Shown one piece after another: positions 1-11,623 of a stretch of DNA of 64,000 nucleotides. Position 1 is the stretch's first letter. Each line of letters starts with the position of its first letter. The notes beneath the pieces are model-generated. The model was not told the origin of the DNA and did no database searches. It saw only the letters and a program-made list of their open reading frames with translations. The translations under genes were made by a program, and so were the position numbers. Source of the DNA: Pseudomonadales bacterium (lineage in GTDB: Bacteria; Pseudomonadota; Gammaproteobacteria; Pseudomonadales; UBA7239); the NCBI GenBank assembly GCA_028280345.1, contig JANQLY010000023.1, positions 1 to 64,000 of the forward strand, in the 5' to 3' direction.

Positions 1-455
1 TGGATGGTTTAAGCCCGAAAGAGAATCGTGAGATCCCTCCGCTGCACTACGACTATGTGTATCGGCTAAAAAAAGAAATGCCGCAGCTTGAAGTGATTAT
101 TAATGGCGGTATTACCACGTTGGCGGAAGGTCTTGGGCATCTACAACATGTCGACGGCGTAATGATGGGACGCGAAGCGTATCAGAATCCATATATTATG
201 AGTGAGGTAGATCGCTTGTTTTATCACGATGACCATAACATCGCAGGGCGCAATCAGGTCTGTGAGCAATTTATTGCGTATTGTGGTGAGCAGATTAACC
301 AGGGCACAAAACTTAATCATATTACCCGTCATGTGCTCGGGCTGTACCATCAGGTACCCGGTGCAAAACAATTCCGCCGTTTTATTTCAGAAAACGCCCA
401 TAAAGATAATGCCGGTGCCGAGGTGCTTAAGCAGGCTCTGACATTAATTCACTAG
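1..455 (+). CDS. dusA: tRNA-dihydrouridine synthase A, C-terminal part (cut by window edge)
   Basis: This is the 3' part of a flavoenzyme that reduces specific uridines in the D-loop of tRNA to dihydrouridine with NADPH. The frame is already open at base 3 and reads through to a TAG ending at 455, giving about 150 residues. Visible DusA marks are LSPKENREIPPL near the left edge, the barrel strand and glycine loop INGGI, and GVMMGREAYQNPY, followed by the short helical tRNA-binding domain (FRRFISENAH). The start codon and the catalytic cysteine lie outside the window. It converges with the pentapeptide-repeat gene, with only 26 bases between the stops. From memory, dusA and transaldolase are neighbours in pseudomonads, so the reverse-strand gene between them here looks like an addition. 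Confidence 0.93.
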   Translation, partial: DGLSPKENREIPPLHYDYVYRLKKEMPQLEVIINGGITTLAEGLGHLQHVDGVMMGREAYQNPYIMSEVDRLFYHDDHNIAGRNQVCEQFIAYCGEQINQGTKLNHITRHVLGLYHQVPGAKQFRRFISENAHKDNAGAEVLKQALTLIH

Positions 456-481
456 CACTTTTATCGATAGCACAATATCTA

Positions 482-2389
482 CTACGGTCCCGGTGCAGGC
501 GTCATATGGTCATCATCGATACAGTTTTCAAAACCGGTTGAGCCATCCATATACACCCCATCCGGACAGGTCGCATTATCCCACTCCGTATTCATCGGAA
601 ATGTACAGTTGCCAAAATCGGTACCGGTAAAGTTGCGATTGTTAAAGTACTCCAGCGACTGATTGGTGACCGAACAGGTACCGGTAAACGTGGCGTAAGC
701 CAGATCGCTTTCAATAAAATTAATGCTATCGAGTATAATATTGTGGAACGTCGGTCCGGATTCACTATTCGGCCCGGTATGCTGAAACTGGTTGCGCAGG
801 GTTACACCATCAAATGTAGTGTCACCAAAGTCACCGAACAGCTTTCCATTCCCGCCTGTAAACGTTACCCCTGTAGCTGGTAATGGGTTATCAAATAGCA
901 ACCCGTCACCCATTTCCACATTGGTAAACTGCACATCACCGGAAAAGTTACCGCGAAATTCTGTAGTACTACTACCAAAAAACAGCGTATTAACAAACAG
1001 AGTGGTGCCAGAAATATCTCCATCAAACTGTACATCTTTAGCTAACATCTCCGAAAAATCACTATCTGTAATTGCTTTAAAGTCTGCCTCTTCAATAATA
1101 CTGAAACTGAAATCTGCATGGGTAACTGCCGCCTGAATACCCGCAATACGGATATTTACTTCTCTGAAGCTGGTACCATTAATAGTTGAGTTCTCATCAA
1201 ATAGCATCCAGTCAATATCGGCGTGGGCAAAACTGGCATTGGTTAAATTAGTGGTATCGAGAAGAATGCGCTGCAAATTGGTGTAGCTCAAATCTGCAGA
1301 CGTGAGATTTGTATTAGTAAAAGTCTGTTTGTTAAAACTGATGCCTTCAAAACTCGCGCCAGTCAAATCCAGTCCATCAAAAATGGTGCGGTGCACATCA
1401 AGGGTATTAGCACCAAAGGTATCCACTTTAGCCGCAGAGCTCGCTGAGAGATTCACACTCGGGCCAAGTAATACATAACGCCCAGCCGCCGGGTTATCCT
1501 GGGCGAGGCAAGACCAGTCTCCCGGCAATACCGGGCAACCCGTCAGGTTCGCCGCTGAAAAGCCGGTAAGCGTCGCATTGGTTAAATTCCATAGGCTCAT
1601 ATCCATATTTTTGAATGTCGCATTGGTCAAATCGAGATCCGATATACTCTGAACTGCACCAGTAAAAGTTACACTGTCCATAGTTACACCCACAAGCGTG
1701 GCATCCTCCAGACCATCTGCAGCCAGTGTAGTATCTTCAAACAATGTACCGCTAAAATCGACACTATCAAACTGGGAACCGGTAAGATCGGCGGACACCA
1801 GCTTCAGATTTTGAAAGTTATTATCGGGAACTGCCATCATGGTTACCAGGGTTTCACCAGTTACAACCGCCCCGGTCCCCAGACAAGTATTCAATAAATC
1901 GAGCCACTTGCCCTGCCCCGACACACAGACCCCTTCAAGAATATTGTCGAACTCGGCAGCCGTTTTATTACCGAGTGCATCGGCAGAAAGTGCAAACGTG
2001 GCTGTAAAGGCATGGGGCGCGGAAGTGAGTTCAAAGCGCGGCGATAAGGTTTCACCATTGACCACCACTTCAAGGAACAGATCATTGAGGTTTGTTTGCC
2101 ACAGTGCAATATCCCAGGTACCGATATCAGGCACCGGAGCCGTGCCAATTCTGAACGAGTAAACTCCGTCATTCACCGCAACACTGTTAAGTGTTTCCTG
2201 ATACTGAATTGTACCGGCAGATTCATCATCGTAGATTTTTATCACAAAATTGTAGGAACCCGTTACCGGCACACCGTTATCATCAAGCAAACGCCCCTGA
2301 TAGTTCATTGGACCGACCGGCGTAGCCTGAATCGAAGTTGTAACAATTGTTAAGAAAAGGAAAAGAACTGCCGTGAGTGTTGATTTCAT
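482..2389 (-). CDS. secreted pentapeptide-repeat protein
   Basis: A 635-residue protein of unknown function with three visible parts. Residues 1-22 form a Sec signal peptide (a basic start, LTAVLFLFLTIV, then TSIQA), so it is exported. Residues 25-150 form a beta-rich domain (MNYQGRLLDDNG, FVIKIYDDE, VNDGVYSFRIG, PRFELTSAPHAFTATFA) of a kind I know only as a recurring N-terminal module of large secreted proteins. Residues 190-590 carry many pentapeptide-like repeats of the A(D/N)LxN/xF type (LTNATFKNMD, LTGASFEGISF, LTSADLSYTNL), which normally fold into a right-handed quadrilateral beta helix. Paired cysteines near residues 275-290 and in the C-terminal 80 residues may form disulfides outside the cytoplasm. 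The start is the ATG before the signal peptide, behind a GGTGACC-like site. It stands alone between dusA and transaldolase. Surface adhesion or a scaffold role would be guesses. Confidence 0.8.
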   Translation of the reverse strand: MKSTLTAVLFLFLTIVTTSIQATPVGPMNYQGRLLDDNGVPVTGSYNFVIKIYDDESAGTIQYQETLNSVAVNDGVYSFRIGTAPVPDIGTWDIALWQTNLNDLFLEVVVNGETLSPRFELTSAPHAFTATFALSADALGNKTAAEFDNILEGVCVSGQGKWLDLLNTCLGTGAVVTGETLVTMMAVPDNNFQNLKLVSADLTGSQFDSVDFSGTLFEDTTLAADGLEDATLVGVTMDSVTFTGAVQSISDLDLTNATFKNMDMSLWNLTNATLTGFSAANLTGCPVLPGDWSCLAQDNPAAGRYVLLGPSVNLSASSAAKVDTFGANTLDVHRTIFDGLDLTGASFEGISFNKQTFTNTNLTSADLSYTNLQRILLDTTNLTNASFAHADIDWMLFDENSTINGTSFREVNIRIAGIQAAVTHADFSFSIIEEADFKAITDSDFSEMLAKDVQFDGDISGTTLFVNTLFFGSSTTEFRGNFSGDVQFTNVEMGDGLLFDNPLPATGVTFTGGNGKLFGDFGDTTFDGVTLRNQFQHTGPNSESGPTFHNIILDSINFIESDLAYATFTGTCSVTNQSLEYFNNRNFTGTDFGNCTFPMNTEWDNATCPDGVYMDGSTGFENCIDDDHMTPAPGP

Positions 2390-2502
2390 ATCAGGTCACC
2401 GTCAATGGTTTTCGGGTTATTGGGACAGCTAACAGGTTTTAAAATTATCACTAGTCTCCTTCAAAATCCCGGCCAACGCAACACCGCCAACCTGCTCCCT
2501 GC

Positions 2503-2523
2503 AAGCCCCATGCTTCGGGGCTT
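2503..2523. repeat. inverted repeat upstream of transaldolase
   Basis: AAGCCCC at 2503-2509 pairs exactly with GGGGCTT at 2517-2523 around a 7-base loop. It lies between the divergent pentapeptide-protein and transaldolase genes. There is no T-run on either strand, so it is not a convincing terminator. It could be a leader hairpin or have no role. Confidence 0.35.
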
Positions 2524-2594
2524 AGAGCTACTGGCCATCAGATACGGGCATGTTAGAATGCGCCACACGCAGTAAATTAGTTATGGGGCAAATG

Positions 2595-3545
2595 ATGGCC
2601 AGTAAACTCGACCAGTTAAAAAGTATGACCGATGTTGTCGCTGACACCGGCGATATTGAGGCTATCGCCAAATACCAGCCGCTGGATGCCACGACCAACC
2701 CTTCCCTGCTACTCAAAGCCGCTGCGCTACCCCAATATCAGCCACTGCTGGAAAAGGCTCGTTCAGCCGGCAACGCCTTTAACGGCAGTGACGATGAACA
2801 GATAGCTCATGCCGCAACAGTACTCGCTGTTGAAATCGGCAAGGAAATTCTCAATATTATTCCGGGTCGGGTGTCCACAGAAGTCGATGCGCGCTATTCA
2901 TTTGACAGCCGCGCCACAATTGCGGAGGCACGCAAGATTATCGCTCTCTATGAAGGAAGTGGCATTGAGCGCAGCAGAATTCTTATAAAAATTGCTTCCA
3001 CCTGGGAAGGATTACAAGCGGCAAAAACTCTCGAGCAGGAAGGCATCAACTGCAACCTCACACTCTTGTTTGGTTTTGAGCAGGCGGTTATCGCCGCCGA
3101 GGTCGGCGCATTTCTGATTTCACCGTTTGTGGGCCGTATTCTCGACTGGTATAAAAAAGACACCGGCAAAGACAGCTACGCAGCCCACGAGGATCCCGGC
3201 GTTTTATCGGTCACCAACATCTACAACTACTACAAGCAACACGGCTTCGAGACTGTTGTGATGGGGGCCAGCTTTCGCAATGCCGGTGAAATCGAACAAC
3301 TCGCCGGCTGTGATCGCCTGACAATTGGCCCACAATTTCTTGAAGAACTGTCCCAGGATAACGACACACTGGAGCGCAAGCTCTCTCCCGACACGATTAA
3401 TGACGATATTGCCAAACCCTGTTTACCGGAACACGAATTTCGTTTTGCAATGAACAGCAATGCTATGGCAACGGAAAAGCTGGCCGAAGGTATTCGGCTA
3501 TTTGTAGCTGATCAGCTCAAATTGTTCAACCTGCTAAAACCATAA
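2595..3545 (+). CDS. tal: transaldolase
   Basis: Transaldolase of the TalB type (316 residues) moves a dihydroxyacetone unit between sugar phosphates in the non-oxidative pentose phosphate pathway, in the cytoplasm. Visible marks are VVADTGD near residue 14, [13 protein letters not shown] near 31, and [12 protein letters not shown], which contains the Schiff-base lysine. With the start placed at 2595 this lysine is residue 132, the same number as in the Escherichia coli enzyme, which favours this ATG over the adjacent one at 2592 or the in-frame one at 2583. A GGGG tract precedes the start. The DUF805 gene follows after 9 bases with its own strong ribosome site, so the two are probably co-transcribed and end at the hairpin at 4175-4224. 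Confidence 0.95.
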   Translation: MASKLDQLKSMTDVVADTGDIEAIAKYQPLDATTNPSLLLKAAALPQYQPLLEKARSAGNAFNGSDDEQIAHAATVLAVEIGKEILNIIPGRVSTEVDARYSFDSRATIAEARKIIALYEGSGIERSRILIKIASTWEGLQAAKTLEQEGINCNLTLLFGFEQAVIAAEVGAFLISPFVGRILDWYKKDTGKDSYAAHEDPGVLSVTNIYNYYKQHGFETVVMGASFRNAGEIEQLAGCDRLTIGPQFLEELSQDNDTLERKLSPDTINDDIAKPCLPEHEFRFAMNSNAMATEKLAEGIRLFVADQLKLFNLLKP

Positions 3546-3554
3546 GGAGAGACC

Positions 3555-4166
3555 ATGAACGATACTGCAAATCCCTATAACACACCTAAAACCGAATTTG
3601 AGGTCGGCGAAGATGTTTACGACCCCAAAGTATTTTCGTTTAGCGGTCGTATTGGACGTTTACGTTATCTTGCCTACACCTGGGGGCTAACCCTTCTGAT
3701 CATGATGGTAATGGGCATACTCAGCGCTGTGTTAATACCTATGTTCGCTGGTGATGGTGGCGGCCAAGGCGCTGTAATGGCACTCGTTTTTCTGATGTAC
3801 GTACCGATGATTGTTATTTCTTTCATGATGGCAGTGCGCCGCCTCAATGACATTAACTGGAGTGGCTGGCTATCCTTACTGTTTCTGGTACCACTGGTCA
3901 ATGCAATACTGGGCCTGCTACTGTTGTTTATGCCAGGCAGCAAAGGTCCTAATGACTACGGCCCACAACCTGCAAAAGATTCGGCACTGGTTATCGTCTG
4001 CACTCTGGCAATACCGGTTATATTTGCCGTTATCGGGGCGATGTCCCTATCTGCCTATCAGGATTTCGTGGAGCGCGCCCAGCAACAGCAAATGGACCCC
4101 GCAGAACAGCAACGACTTATGGAACAAGGCAACATGCTACTTGAGTCATACGAGCAGCAACAATAA
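3555..4166 (+). CDS. DUF805 family inner-membrane protein
   Basis: A 203-residue membrane protein of the DUF805 family, whose function is not established. The family signature FSGRIGRLRYLAY sits near residue 28. It is followed by four hydrophobic segments (around residues 42-64, 73-95, 103-125 and 145-165) and by RLNDINWSGWLSLL, also typical of the family. The C-terminal tail is soluble and rich in glutamine (QQQQMDPAEQQR), possibly a short helix in the cytoplasm. An AAGGAG site stands just before the ATG and overlaps the end of the transaldolase gene, so translation of the two may be linked. Nothing in the context points to a specific role. Confidence 0.85.
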   Translation: MNDTANPYNTPKTEFEVGEDVYDPKVFSFSGRIGRLRYLAYTWGLTLLIMMVMGILSAVLIPMFAGDGGGQGAVMALVFLMYVPMIVISFMMAVRRLNDINWSGWLSLLFLVPLVNAILGLLLLFMPGSKGPNDYGPQPAKDSALVIVCTLAIPVIFAVIGAMSLSAYQDFVERAQQQQMDPAEQQRLMEQGNMLLESYEQQQ

Positions 4167-4174
4167 CATTAGCT

Positions 4175-4224
4175 CTAAAAGTAAAACGGCCCGCTTACAA
4201 TTAAGCGGGCCGTTTTACTTTTAG
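4175..4224. terminator. strong bidirectional rho-independent terminator
   Basis: A perfect 23-bp stem (4175-4197 with 4202-4224) with a 4-base loop. The core is GCGGGCC, flanked by A-rich and T-rich arms, so each strand ends its stem in a T-rich run. It lies between the convergent ends of the DUF805 gene and nqrM and should stop transcripts from both sides. Confidence 0.93.
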
Positions 4225-4253
4225 CGTTTCAATAATCAGCCTGGCGTGAGTTT

Positions 4254-4469
4254 TTACGGTTTAGTTGCATCAAAAAACAGCGACTCATCAACGTCTTTAT
4301 TGTTTTTGGTATTTTCATCCCCACCACAAATTGCGCAAGAATCTTTCATTCCAATTGCACTGAGCCCCCCACAGGAGCCTTTGATTGGCTTATTTTTAAA
4401 GATCGCACCCACAGCCATTGCGGTAATCAGCAGCAACAAAAAGATAAAAGTCAGAAAGAAAGTCGCCAT
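4254..4469 (-). CDS. nqrM: Na+-NQR maturation factor NqrM
   Basis: A 71-residue membrane protein of the NqrM (former DUF539) family, needed to mature the Na+-translocating NADH:quinone reductase, probably by delivering iron for the iron-sulfur centre held by NqrD and NqrE. It has one N-terminal membrane helix (residues 3-23), then the family signature IKGSCGGL and two more cysteines in a CAIC arrangement. In the relatives I recall, the four cysteines are spaced in a similar way. It is the last gene of the nqr operon, just after apbE, as in Vibrio and Pseudomonas. The acidic tail after the cysteines (ENTKNNKDVDESL) is variable in the family. Confidence 0.93.
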   Translation of the reverse strand: MATFFLTFIFLLLLITAMAVGAIFKNKPIKGSCGGLSAIGMKDSCAICGGDENTKNNKDVDESLFFDATKP

Positions 4470-4478
4470 AGTATTTAC

Positions 4479-5534
4479 TCAATTTCCAGCATCATCAAGA
4501 TAGGGTTTAAACGTCGCAGTATATTCCACACTGTAGCCCTTATCTCCTACTCGCGCAATAAAATACGCAGCAATACCTTCCCGCGCAGCCAGCTCCAGAC
4601 CCTTTTTCGGCCCCAGCACGCTGAATGCCGTAGCCCAGCCATCAGCCTCGGAAGCCGAATTCATGATGACCGTCACCGAAGCCAACTCATGGGTCACCGG
4701 ATAGCGTGTACGTGGATCTATAGTATGTGAATAGTGCTGGCCATGTAGCTCGATAAAATTACGATAGTCCCCGGAGGTTGCCACTGCCGCCTTATTGAGT
4801 TTTAACGCGCGATGCACCTCGTGTTGATGCATGAGTTCGGGAACCTCAATACCCAACCTCCAGGGTGTATTGCGCGGGCTATTACCTTTGGTACGAATCT
4901 CTCCGCCAATCTCTACGAGGTAGTTACCTAGGCCCAGGTTATCCAGATGATCGGCTACCTGATCGACTGCATAGCCCTTGGCAATCGCTGATAAATCGAT
5001 CTCCAGCGCTACTGTTTTGTTTATTGAGCCTGTATCTGCCTTGATTTGCAGCTTCTGATAACCCAGCAACGAAGCTGCTTCAGCGAGCTCCTCTTCTGAA
5101 GGTAAACCATCGAAATCTACGGCACCAAAACCCCAGGTATCGACAAGCGGCCCTACGGTGACATCAAAGGCCCCTTCACTCAGCTCGCTAATAGTCTGCG
5201 CCTGCTGCAATACTGCTAATAATTCCGGTGAAACCTCCACCCATTTACCTGGTTCGGAGCGATTAAACCGGGACAGTTCTGACTCAGTATCATAGGTAGA
5301 AAAAGTTCTATTGAGAGCAATCAATAAGTTACTGACATCCTGTTCCAGGTCGAGTGGATTAATCTGATCGTTCGGTGGCGGAATCGTAATATGGTAGGTG
5401 GTCCCCATAGTACTGCCTTCCAGCTGAATCACCTCCGGCTTTGATTCGCACGCTGACAACAAACAGACAAACAAAAACAGGGCAAAATGCCCTGTCTTAA
5501 AAAAATGCCTGGTGCTTTTCACGCGCATAACCAC
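4479..5534 (-). CDS. apbE: FAD:protein FMN transferase ApbE (lipoprotein)
   Basis: ApbE attaches FMN through a phosphoester to threonines of NqrB and NqrC, using FAD as donor, on the periplasmic face of the inner membrane. The 351-residue protein begins with a basic stretch, a hydrophobic segment and a lipobox (LLSAC, lipidated Cys29). Conserved blocks follow in order: GSTMGTTYHI, FSTYDTESELSRFN, FDVTVGPLVDTWGFG, DLSAIAKGYAVD, EIGGEIRTKG, ATSGDYRNF and the metal-binding HTIDPRT block. In that last block the residue after DPRT is arginine, where the family usually has glycine (DPRTGYPV). It lies 4 bases after nqrF and 9 bases before nqrM, so it is part of the nqr operon. An alternative start two codons downstream is possible. 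Confidence 0.93.
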   Translation of the reverse strand: MVMRVKSTRHFFKTGHFALFLFVCLLSACESKPEVIQLEGSTMGTTYHITIPPPNDQINPLDLEQDVSNLLIALNRTFSTYDTESELSRFNRSEPGKWVEVSPELLAVLQQAQTISELSEGAFDVTVGPLVDTWGFGAVDFDGLPSEEELAEAASLLGYQKLQIKADTGSINKTVALEIDLSAIAKGYAVDQVADHLDNLGLGNYLVEIGGEIRTKGNSPRNTPWRLGIEVPELMHQHEVHRALKLNKAAVATSGDYRNFIELHGQHYSHTIDPRTRYPVTHELASVTVIMNSASEADGWATAFSVLGPKKGLELAAREGIAAYFIARVGDKGYSVEYTATFKPYLDDAGN

Positions 5535-5538
5535 TCAA

Positions 5539-6768
5539 CTAGCCACCAAAGTCATCAAGCATAATATTTTCCGGCTCAACGCCAAGGTCTTCCAGCATTT
5601 TAATCACCGCCTGGTTCATCATCGGTGGCCCACACATATAGAACTCACAGTCTTCCGGTGCCGGATGATCCTTGAGATACTGTTCAAACAGCACATTATG
5701 AATAAAACCGGTCAAGCCATCCCAATTGTCTTCAGGCAGCGGATCAGATAATGCGAGATGCCACTCAAAGTTGTCGTTCTCTTCGGCAAGCTGATCATAC
5801 TCTTCACTATAAAATGCTTCACGCAGGGAACGAGCGCCGTACCAGAAAGAAATTTTACGGTTAGAGTGAATACGGCGTAGCTGATCAAAGATATGGGAAC
5901 GCATCGGCGCCATACCAGCACCCCCACCGACAAACACCATCTCTGCATCGGTATCCTTGGCAAAGAATTCACCAAAAGGCCCGTAAACCGTTACCTTGTC
6001 ACCGGGTTTGAGGTTAAACACCCAGGATGACATCTGACCGGGCGGAATACCTTCGGAGCCAGGTGGTGGCGATGCGACACGAATATTAAACTTAACAATA
6101 CCCTTCTCTTCCGGGTAGTTCGCCATGGAATAGGCGCGAATTACTGTCTCATCAACGGTGGAAACATTGTCCCAGATTTTAAAGCGATCCCAGTCACCGT
6201 GGTACTCTTCTTCAATATCAAAATCGCGATAGTTGACCGTGTGTGGCGGACATTCCAGCTGTACATAACCCCCGGCGCGAAAATCCACATTTTCCCCTTC
6301 CGGCAATCTCAATGTTAATTCTTTAATGAAAGTCGCCACGTTCGGGTTCGATTCAACTGTACACTCCCATTTCTTAACACCGAAGACTTCTTCCGGCACT
6401 TCAACCTTCATATCCTGCTTGACCGGTGTCTGACAGGACAAACGCCAGCCATCGCGGGCTTCACGCTTGGTAAAGTGCCCTTCTTCGGTAGGCAGCATGG
6501 ATCCGCCGCCTTCAAATACCTTGCATTTGCACTGCGCACAAGTGCCACCACCGCCGCAGGCGGAAGAGAGAAACAGATTGTTCGCAGAAAGCGTTTGCAG
6601 CAACTTACCACCAGCAGGTACAGAGATGGTTTTCTCACCATTAATTTCAATATTGATATTGCCGGAACTGACCAGACGGGAACGCGCTGCCAGAATCACA
6701 AACACGAGCGCAAGCACAATAACTGTGAACATCACAACGCCGAGGACTACCGTTGAATACATAAACAA
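5539..6768 (-). CDS. nqrF: Na+-translocating NADH:quinone reductase subunit F
   Basis: NqrF is the electron entry subunit: it oxidises NADH on an FAD domain and passes electrons to a plant-type [2Fe-2S] ferredoxin domain. It is 409 residues long. An N-terminal membrane helix (residues 8-28) is followed by a ferredoxin domain with cysteines 71, 77, 80 and 112 ([10 protein letters not shown]), one residue shifted from the Vibrio cholerae numbering. Next comes the FAD domain with the RAYSMANYP motif, and last the NADH-binding lobe with [12 protein letters not shown] and the C-terminal YMCGPPMMN. All cofactor-binding residues I can check are present. It lies 14 bases downstream of nqrE in the nqr operon. 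Confidence 0.97.
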   Translation of the reverse strand: MFMYSTVVLGVVMFTVIVLALVFVILAARSRLVSSGNINIEINGEKTISVPAGGKLLQTLSANNLFLSSACGGGGTCAQCKCKVFEGGGSMLPTEEGHFTKREARDGWRLSCQTPVKQDMKVEVPEEVFGVKKWECTVESNPNVATFIKELTLRLPEGENVDFRAGGYVQLECPPHTVNYRDFDIEEEYHGDWDRFKIWDNVSTVDETVIRAYSMANYPEEKGIVKFNIRVASPPPGSEGIPPGQMSSWVFNLKPGDKVTVYGPFGEFFAKDTDAEMVFVGGGAGMAPMRSHIFDQLRRIHSNRKISFWYGARSLREAFYSEEYDQLAEENDNFEWHLALSDPLPEDNWDGLTGFIHNVLFEQYLKDHPAPEDCEFYMCGPPMMNQAVIKMLEDLGVEPENIMLDDFGG

Positions 6769-6782
6769 ATTCTCTCCAGCTC

Positions 6783-7391
6783 TTAAAGATCAATACCGCC
6801 AAACGACATAAAGCCGAGCGACATCAAGCCCACTGTAATAAACGTGATACCGAGACCTTCAAGGCCCTCAGGAATATCACTGTACTTCATTTTTTCACGC
6901 AAGCCCGCCAGCGCAGTAATTGCCAGCGCCCAGCCAATACCGGAACCAAGACCGTACACGACACTTTCCGATAAATTGTAGTCACGCTCTACCATAAATA
7001 GTGATGCACCGAGAATCGCACAGTTCACTGTAATCAGCGGCAAGAACACACCGAGAGCGCTATAAAGTGCAGGCACATATTTATCGAGAAACATCTCGAG
7101 AATTTGTACACTGGCAGCAATCACACCGATATAGCTCAGCAAGCCAAGGAATGTCAGATCCACATCTTCAAACCCTGCCCAAGCCAACGCACCTTCTGAC
7201 AGCACATGCTCAAGAATCAGGTAGTTAAGTGGCACTGTCAGGGTCAGCACAACAATTACCGCAATACCCAGACCAATTGCCGCCTGGATCTTTTTCGAAA
7301 TCGCAATAAAGGTACACATACCCAAAAAGAACGCGAGCGCCATGTTCTCGATAAAAATCGAGCGAACCAGCAAACTTAAATAATGTTCCAT
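6783..7391 (-). CDS. nqrE: Na+-translocating NADH:quinone reductase subunit E
   Basis: NqrE is one of the two six-helix inner-membrane subunits that together hold an iron-sulfur centre midway in the electron path and help form the sodium channel. It is 202 residues, the usual length. Cysteines 26 (FFLGMCTF) and 124 (VNCAILGAS) are the expected ligands, in the two half-helix motifs that mirror those of NqrD. It lies 31 bases downstream of nqrD. Confidence 0.97.
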   Translation of the reverse strand: MEHYLSLLVRSIFIENMALAFFLGMCTFIAISKKIQAAIGLGIAVIVVLTLTVPLNYLILEHVLSEGALAWAGFEDVDLTFLGLLSYIGVIAASVQILEMFLDKYVPALYSALGVFLPLITVNCAILGASLFMVERDYNLSESVVYGLGSGIGWALAITALAGLREKMKYSDIPEGLEGLGITFITVGLMSLGFMSFGGIDL

Positions 7392-7422
7392 AACCGTCTC
7401 TACTCTTTGTTAACCATCACTC

Positions 7423-8091
7423 TTACGAGTGGCTGTGTGAACCTGAACCTACTGTGTTCGGCGCCATTTTAAAGTCTGGTGCTTCCACTTGGTCTTTCTT
7501 CCAGGCGCGGATCGCCCAGATCAACAGACCGATTAAAAAGAATGCACTCGGCGGCAACAGCAACAGGCCATTAGGGATATACCAGCCACCATCTGTAGCC
7601 AGCGGCAGTATTTCAACACCAAACATCTTGCCCGCACCAAACAGTTCGCGCACAAACGCAACCGCCATCAGCACAAAACTATAACCCAGACCGTTACCCA
7701 GACCATCAATAAAACTCGGTAGCGGCGGATACTTCATCGCAAACGCTTCAGCACGACCCATAACAATACAGTTGGTGATAATCAAACCTACGAATACCGA
7801 AAGCTGCTTGCTGATTTCATAGGAGAATGCCTTGAGCACCTGATCTACCACAATTACCAGTGAAGCAATAATCGTCATCTGCACGATAATACGTACACTG
7901 TTGGGAATATGGTTGCGAATCAATGACACAAACAGATTCGAGAACGCACAAACCGTAGTCAGCGCAATACACATGACAAACGACACTTGCATACTGCTGG
8001 TTACCGCGAGCGCAGAGCAAATACCGAGAATCTGCAACGCAATCGGGTTGTTGTTAAAGATCGGGTTGGTTAATGTCTCTTTCATCGACAT
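7423..8091 (-). CDS. nqrD: Na+-translocating NADH:quinone reductase subunit D
   Basis: NqrD is the membrane partner of NqrE, with an inverted topology. The 222-residue protein has six hydrophobic segments and the two cysteines expected to bind the shared iron-sulfur centre, Cys25 (LGICSALAV) and Cys108 (ITNCIVMGR). It ends with a histidine-containing hydrophilic tail (GSGSHSHS). It lies 29 bases after nqrC in the operon. Confidence 0.97.
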   Translation of the reverse strand: MSMKETLTNPIFNNNPIALQILGICSALAVTSSMQVSFVMCIALTTVCAFSNLFVSLIRNHIPNSVRIIVQMTIIASLVIVVDQVLKAFSYEISKQLSVFVGLIITNCIVMGRAEAFAMKYPPLPSFIDGLGNGLGYSFVLMAVAFVRELFGAGKMFGVEILPLATDGGWYIPNGLLLLPPSAFFLIGLLIWAIRAWKKDQVEAPDFKMAPNTVGSGSHSHS

Positions 8092-8120
8092 ATCAATTTA
8101 CCTTTCTATCTACGTCTCTG

Positions 8121-8900
8121 TTACGTCTTGCCAGCTTTGAGATTATCCAGATATGGCCCGTAGCCCTTGCCACCGAGCCAAAAATGTACGAGGTTGGTCA
8201 CGCCTTTACTGGTCAGGGTTGCACCGGACAAACCATCGATCTGGTATTCAGCACCAGAGCGACTGGTATCAACGATACCTTTAATCAAACCCAGCTCGAC
8301 GTCACCTTCTGAATTAAACACCTGCTTACCCGGCCACTGGGCTTTCCAACGCGGGTTATCAATTTCACCGCCGAGCCCCGGTGTTTCGCCATGCTCATAA
8401 AAACCGAGACCCACAACCGTTTGCAAATCAGATTCCAGTGCAATAAAGCCATGCATGGTTGACCACAGGCCGTAACCCCGTACTGGCAAAATCACAGTTT
8501 GCAGTTTGCCGCTATCATCATTAACAAGGTAGACAAGTGCATATTTTTCCTGTCGACCAATTTTTGCAAGATCATCACTACCACTCAAGGCCTCAGACAT
8601 TTGCGGGTCTTTTGCCGCCGCGCGGGGAACATAAGTCGCAGCATCCACCACATCAGTATAGGTACCGGAAGACAATTCAACGACTTTGGTTTCAACACTC
8701 GCAAATTGCTCATCAACATCACGCTCTGCATCGAACATACCCGCAGCAGCGAGAATATTGCGCTTCATATCCTGCTCAATATTTTTCTCCTGCAGCGGCT
8801 TTAACATCACCGCCGCAGTAGACACTACAATAGAACAAAACAGACACACCAGTACCGTGACTGTAATGGTTTTTTTGATCGTATCGTTGGAACTAGACAC
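8121..8900 (-). CDS. nqrC: Na+-translocating NADH:quinone reductase subunit C
   Basis: NqrC carries one covalently bound FMN in a periplasmic domain anchored by an N-terminal membrane helix (residues 9-31). The 259-residue protein shows the FMN attachment motif SGATLTS with the acceptor threonine at residue 228, the target of ApbE encoded downstream. Preceding blocks such as [16 protein letters not shown] and [10 protein letters not shown] are typical of the FMN-binding domain. Its start overlaps the end of nqrB by 8 bases, which implies translational coupling. Confidence 0.97.
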   Translation of the reverse strand: MSSSNDTIKKTITVTVLVCLFCSIVVSTAAVMLKPLQEKNIEQDMKRNILAAAGMFDAERDVDEQFASVETKVVELSSGTYTDVVDAATYVPRAAAKDPQMSEALSGSDDLAKIGRQEKYALVYLVNDDSGKLQTVILPVRGYGLWSTMHGFIALESDLQTVVGLGFYEHGETPGLGGEIDNPRWKAQWPGKQVFNSEGDVELGLIKGIVDTSRSGAEYQIDGLSGATLTSKGVTNLVHFWLGGKGYGPYLDNLKAGKT

Positions 8901-10104
8901 GTGCCAACCTCCGCTTGATATTCGCCTGAACTACAAAGTGATCGATAAGCGGTGCAAACAGGTTAGCGAACAGAATCGCAAGCATCATGCCTTCCGGGAA
9001 CGCCGGGTTAACCACACGAATCAGCACTACCATCACACCGATCAGAATACCGAAAATCCACTTACCCATATCAGTCATCGATGCTGATACCGGATCTGTT
9101 GCCATAAATACCATACCAAACGCAAAACCGCCCAGTACCAGATGCCACTCCCAGGGAACTGCAAACATCGGGTTGCTATCAGAACCAACTACATTAAACA
9201 GTGAGGACAAGGCCACCATACCGATCATGACACCGGCAATAATTCGCCAGGAAGCAATTTTTGTCATTAGCAACACGACCGCACCCAGCAAAATCGCGAG
9301 CGTGGAAACCTCACCAATGGAGCCTTGCATATTGCCAATAAACGCATCCTGCCAGCTCAGTGTTTGCTGCAGGGCCGCCATACCATCAGACGCTGCAATC
9401 GACAATGCCGTTGCCCCGGTATAACCGTCTACACCGGTCCAGATCAAATCCCCGGACATATGCGCCGGATAGGCAAAGAACAGAAACGCGCGACCGGTGA
9501 GTGCCGGATTAAGGAAGTTTTTACCGGTACCACCGAACACTTCTTTACCGATAACCACACCAAAGCTGATGCCCATTGCAACCATCCACAGTGGAATTTC
9601 CGCCGGTAATGTCAGTGCAAACAATATAGACGTTACAAAAAAACCTTCGTTGACTTCGTGGCCGCGCTTGATGGCAAACAGCACTTCCCAAAGGCCGCCT
9701 ACCACAAAGGTTGTCAGATAAATCGGGATACCCCAAGCCGCACCATACCAGAAACAATCCCAGATGCTGTTCGGATCGGTGCCCGCAATCATCGCGAGAA
9801 TCGCGCCGCGCCAACCGCCGACTTCAGTTACACCCCCTGATAATATAGGGTCAGCCATAATGGTATAAGCCTGGAAGCCAAGGTTATACCAGCCGTAGAA
9901 CATTGCCGGGAATGCACACATCCATACAGTGATCATAATGCGTTTGAGGTCTATTCCATCGCGCACATGGGCACCCGTATTGGTAACGCTGGATGGCGAG
10001 TAAAAAATGGTATCCACCATTTCATACAATGCAAACCACTTTTCAAACTTGCCGCCCTTGGTAAAGTGCGGCTCAACATTGTCGAGTATCTTTCTTAAAC
10101 CCAT
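8893..10104 (-). CDS. nqrB: Na+-translocating NADH:quinone reductase subunit B
   Basis: NqrB is the large membrane subunit that binds riboflavin and a covalent FMN and probably forms the main sodium path. It has 403 residues with about ten membrane helices. The FMN attachment site is YTGATALS with the acceptor threonine at residue 232. Other family blocks are [22 protein letters not shown] near residue 35 (split over several conserved turns), [10 protein letters not shown] and [17 protein letters not shown]. It starts 6 bases after the nqrA stop. Confidence 0.97.
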   Translation of the reverse strand: MGLRKILDNVEPHFTKGGKFEKWFALYEMVDTIFYSPSSVTNTGAHVRDGIDLKRIMITVWMCAFPAMFYGWYNLGFQAYTIMADPILSGGVTEVGGWRGAILAMIAGTDPNSIWDCFWYGAAWGIPIYLTTFVVGGLWEVLFAIKRGHEVNEGFFVTSILFALTLPAEIPLWMVAMGISFGVVIGKEVFGGTGKNFLNPALTGRAFLFFAYPAHMSGDLIWTGVDGYTGATALSIAASDGMAALQQTLSWQDAFIGNMQGSIGEVSTLAILLGAVVLLMTKIASWRIIAGVMIGMVALSSLFNVVGSDSNPMFAVPWEWHLVLGGFAFGMVFMATDPVSASMTDMGKWIFGILIGVMVVLIRVVNPAFPEGMMLAILFANLFAPLIDHFVVQANIKRRLARV

Positions 10105-10110
10105 AAACTT

Positions 10111-11472
<1,362 letters not shown>

Positions 11473-11623
11473 TTAGCCCACTACCTATTGTTGCCAGTAT
11501 TGTCGTACCAAGCCGACAATCAGAATCTTGCGATAGCCTGAACCAGAAGCTGCCATGGGCGACTGCTCACAACCGTATTTTTTTGCTTTTTTGTGGGCTG
11601 TGAAAAGCGCCGCAAGCACCCTA

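Noticed and set aside
2503..2523. Hairpin before transaldolase as a terminator
   Set aside because: No T-run on either strand and no gene ends there.
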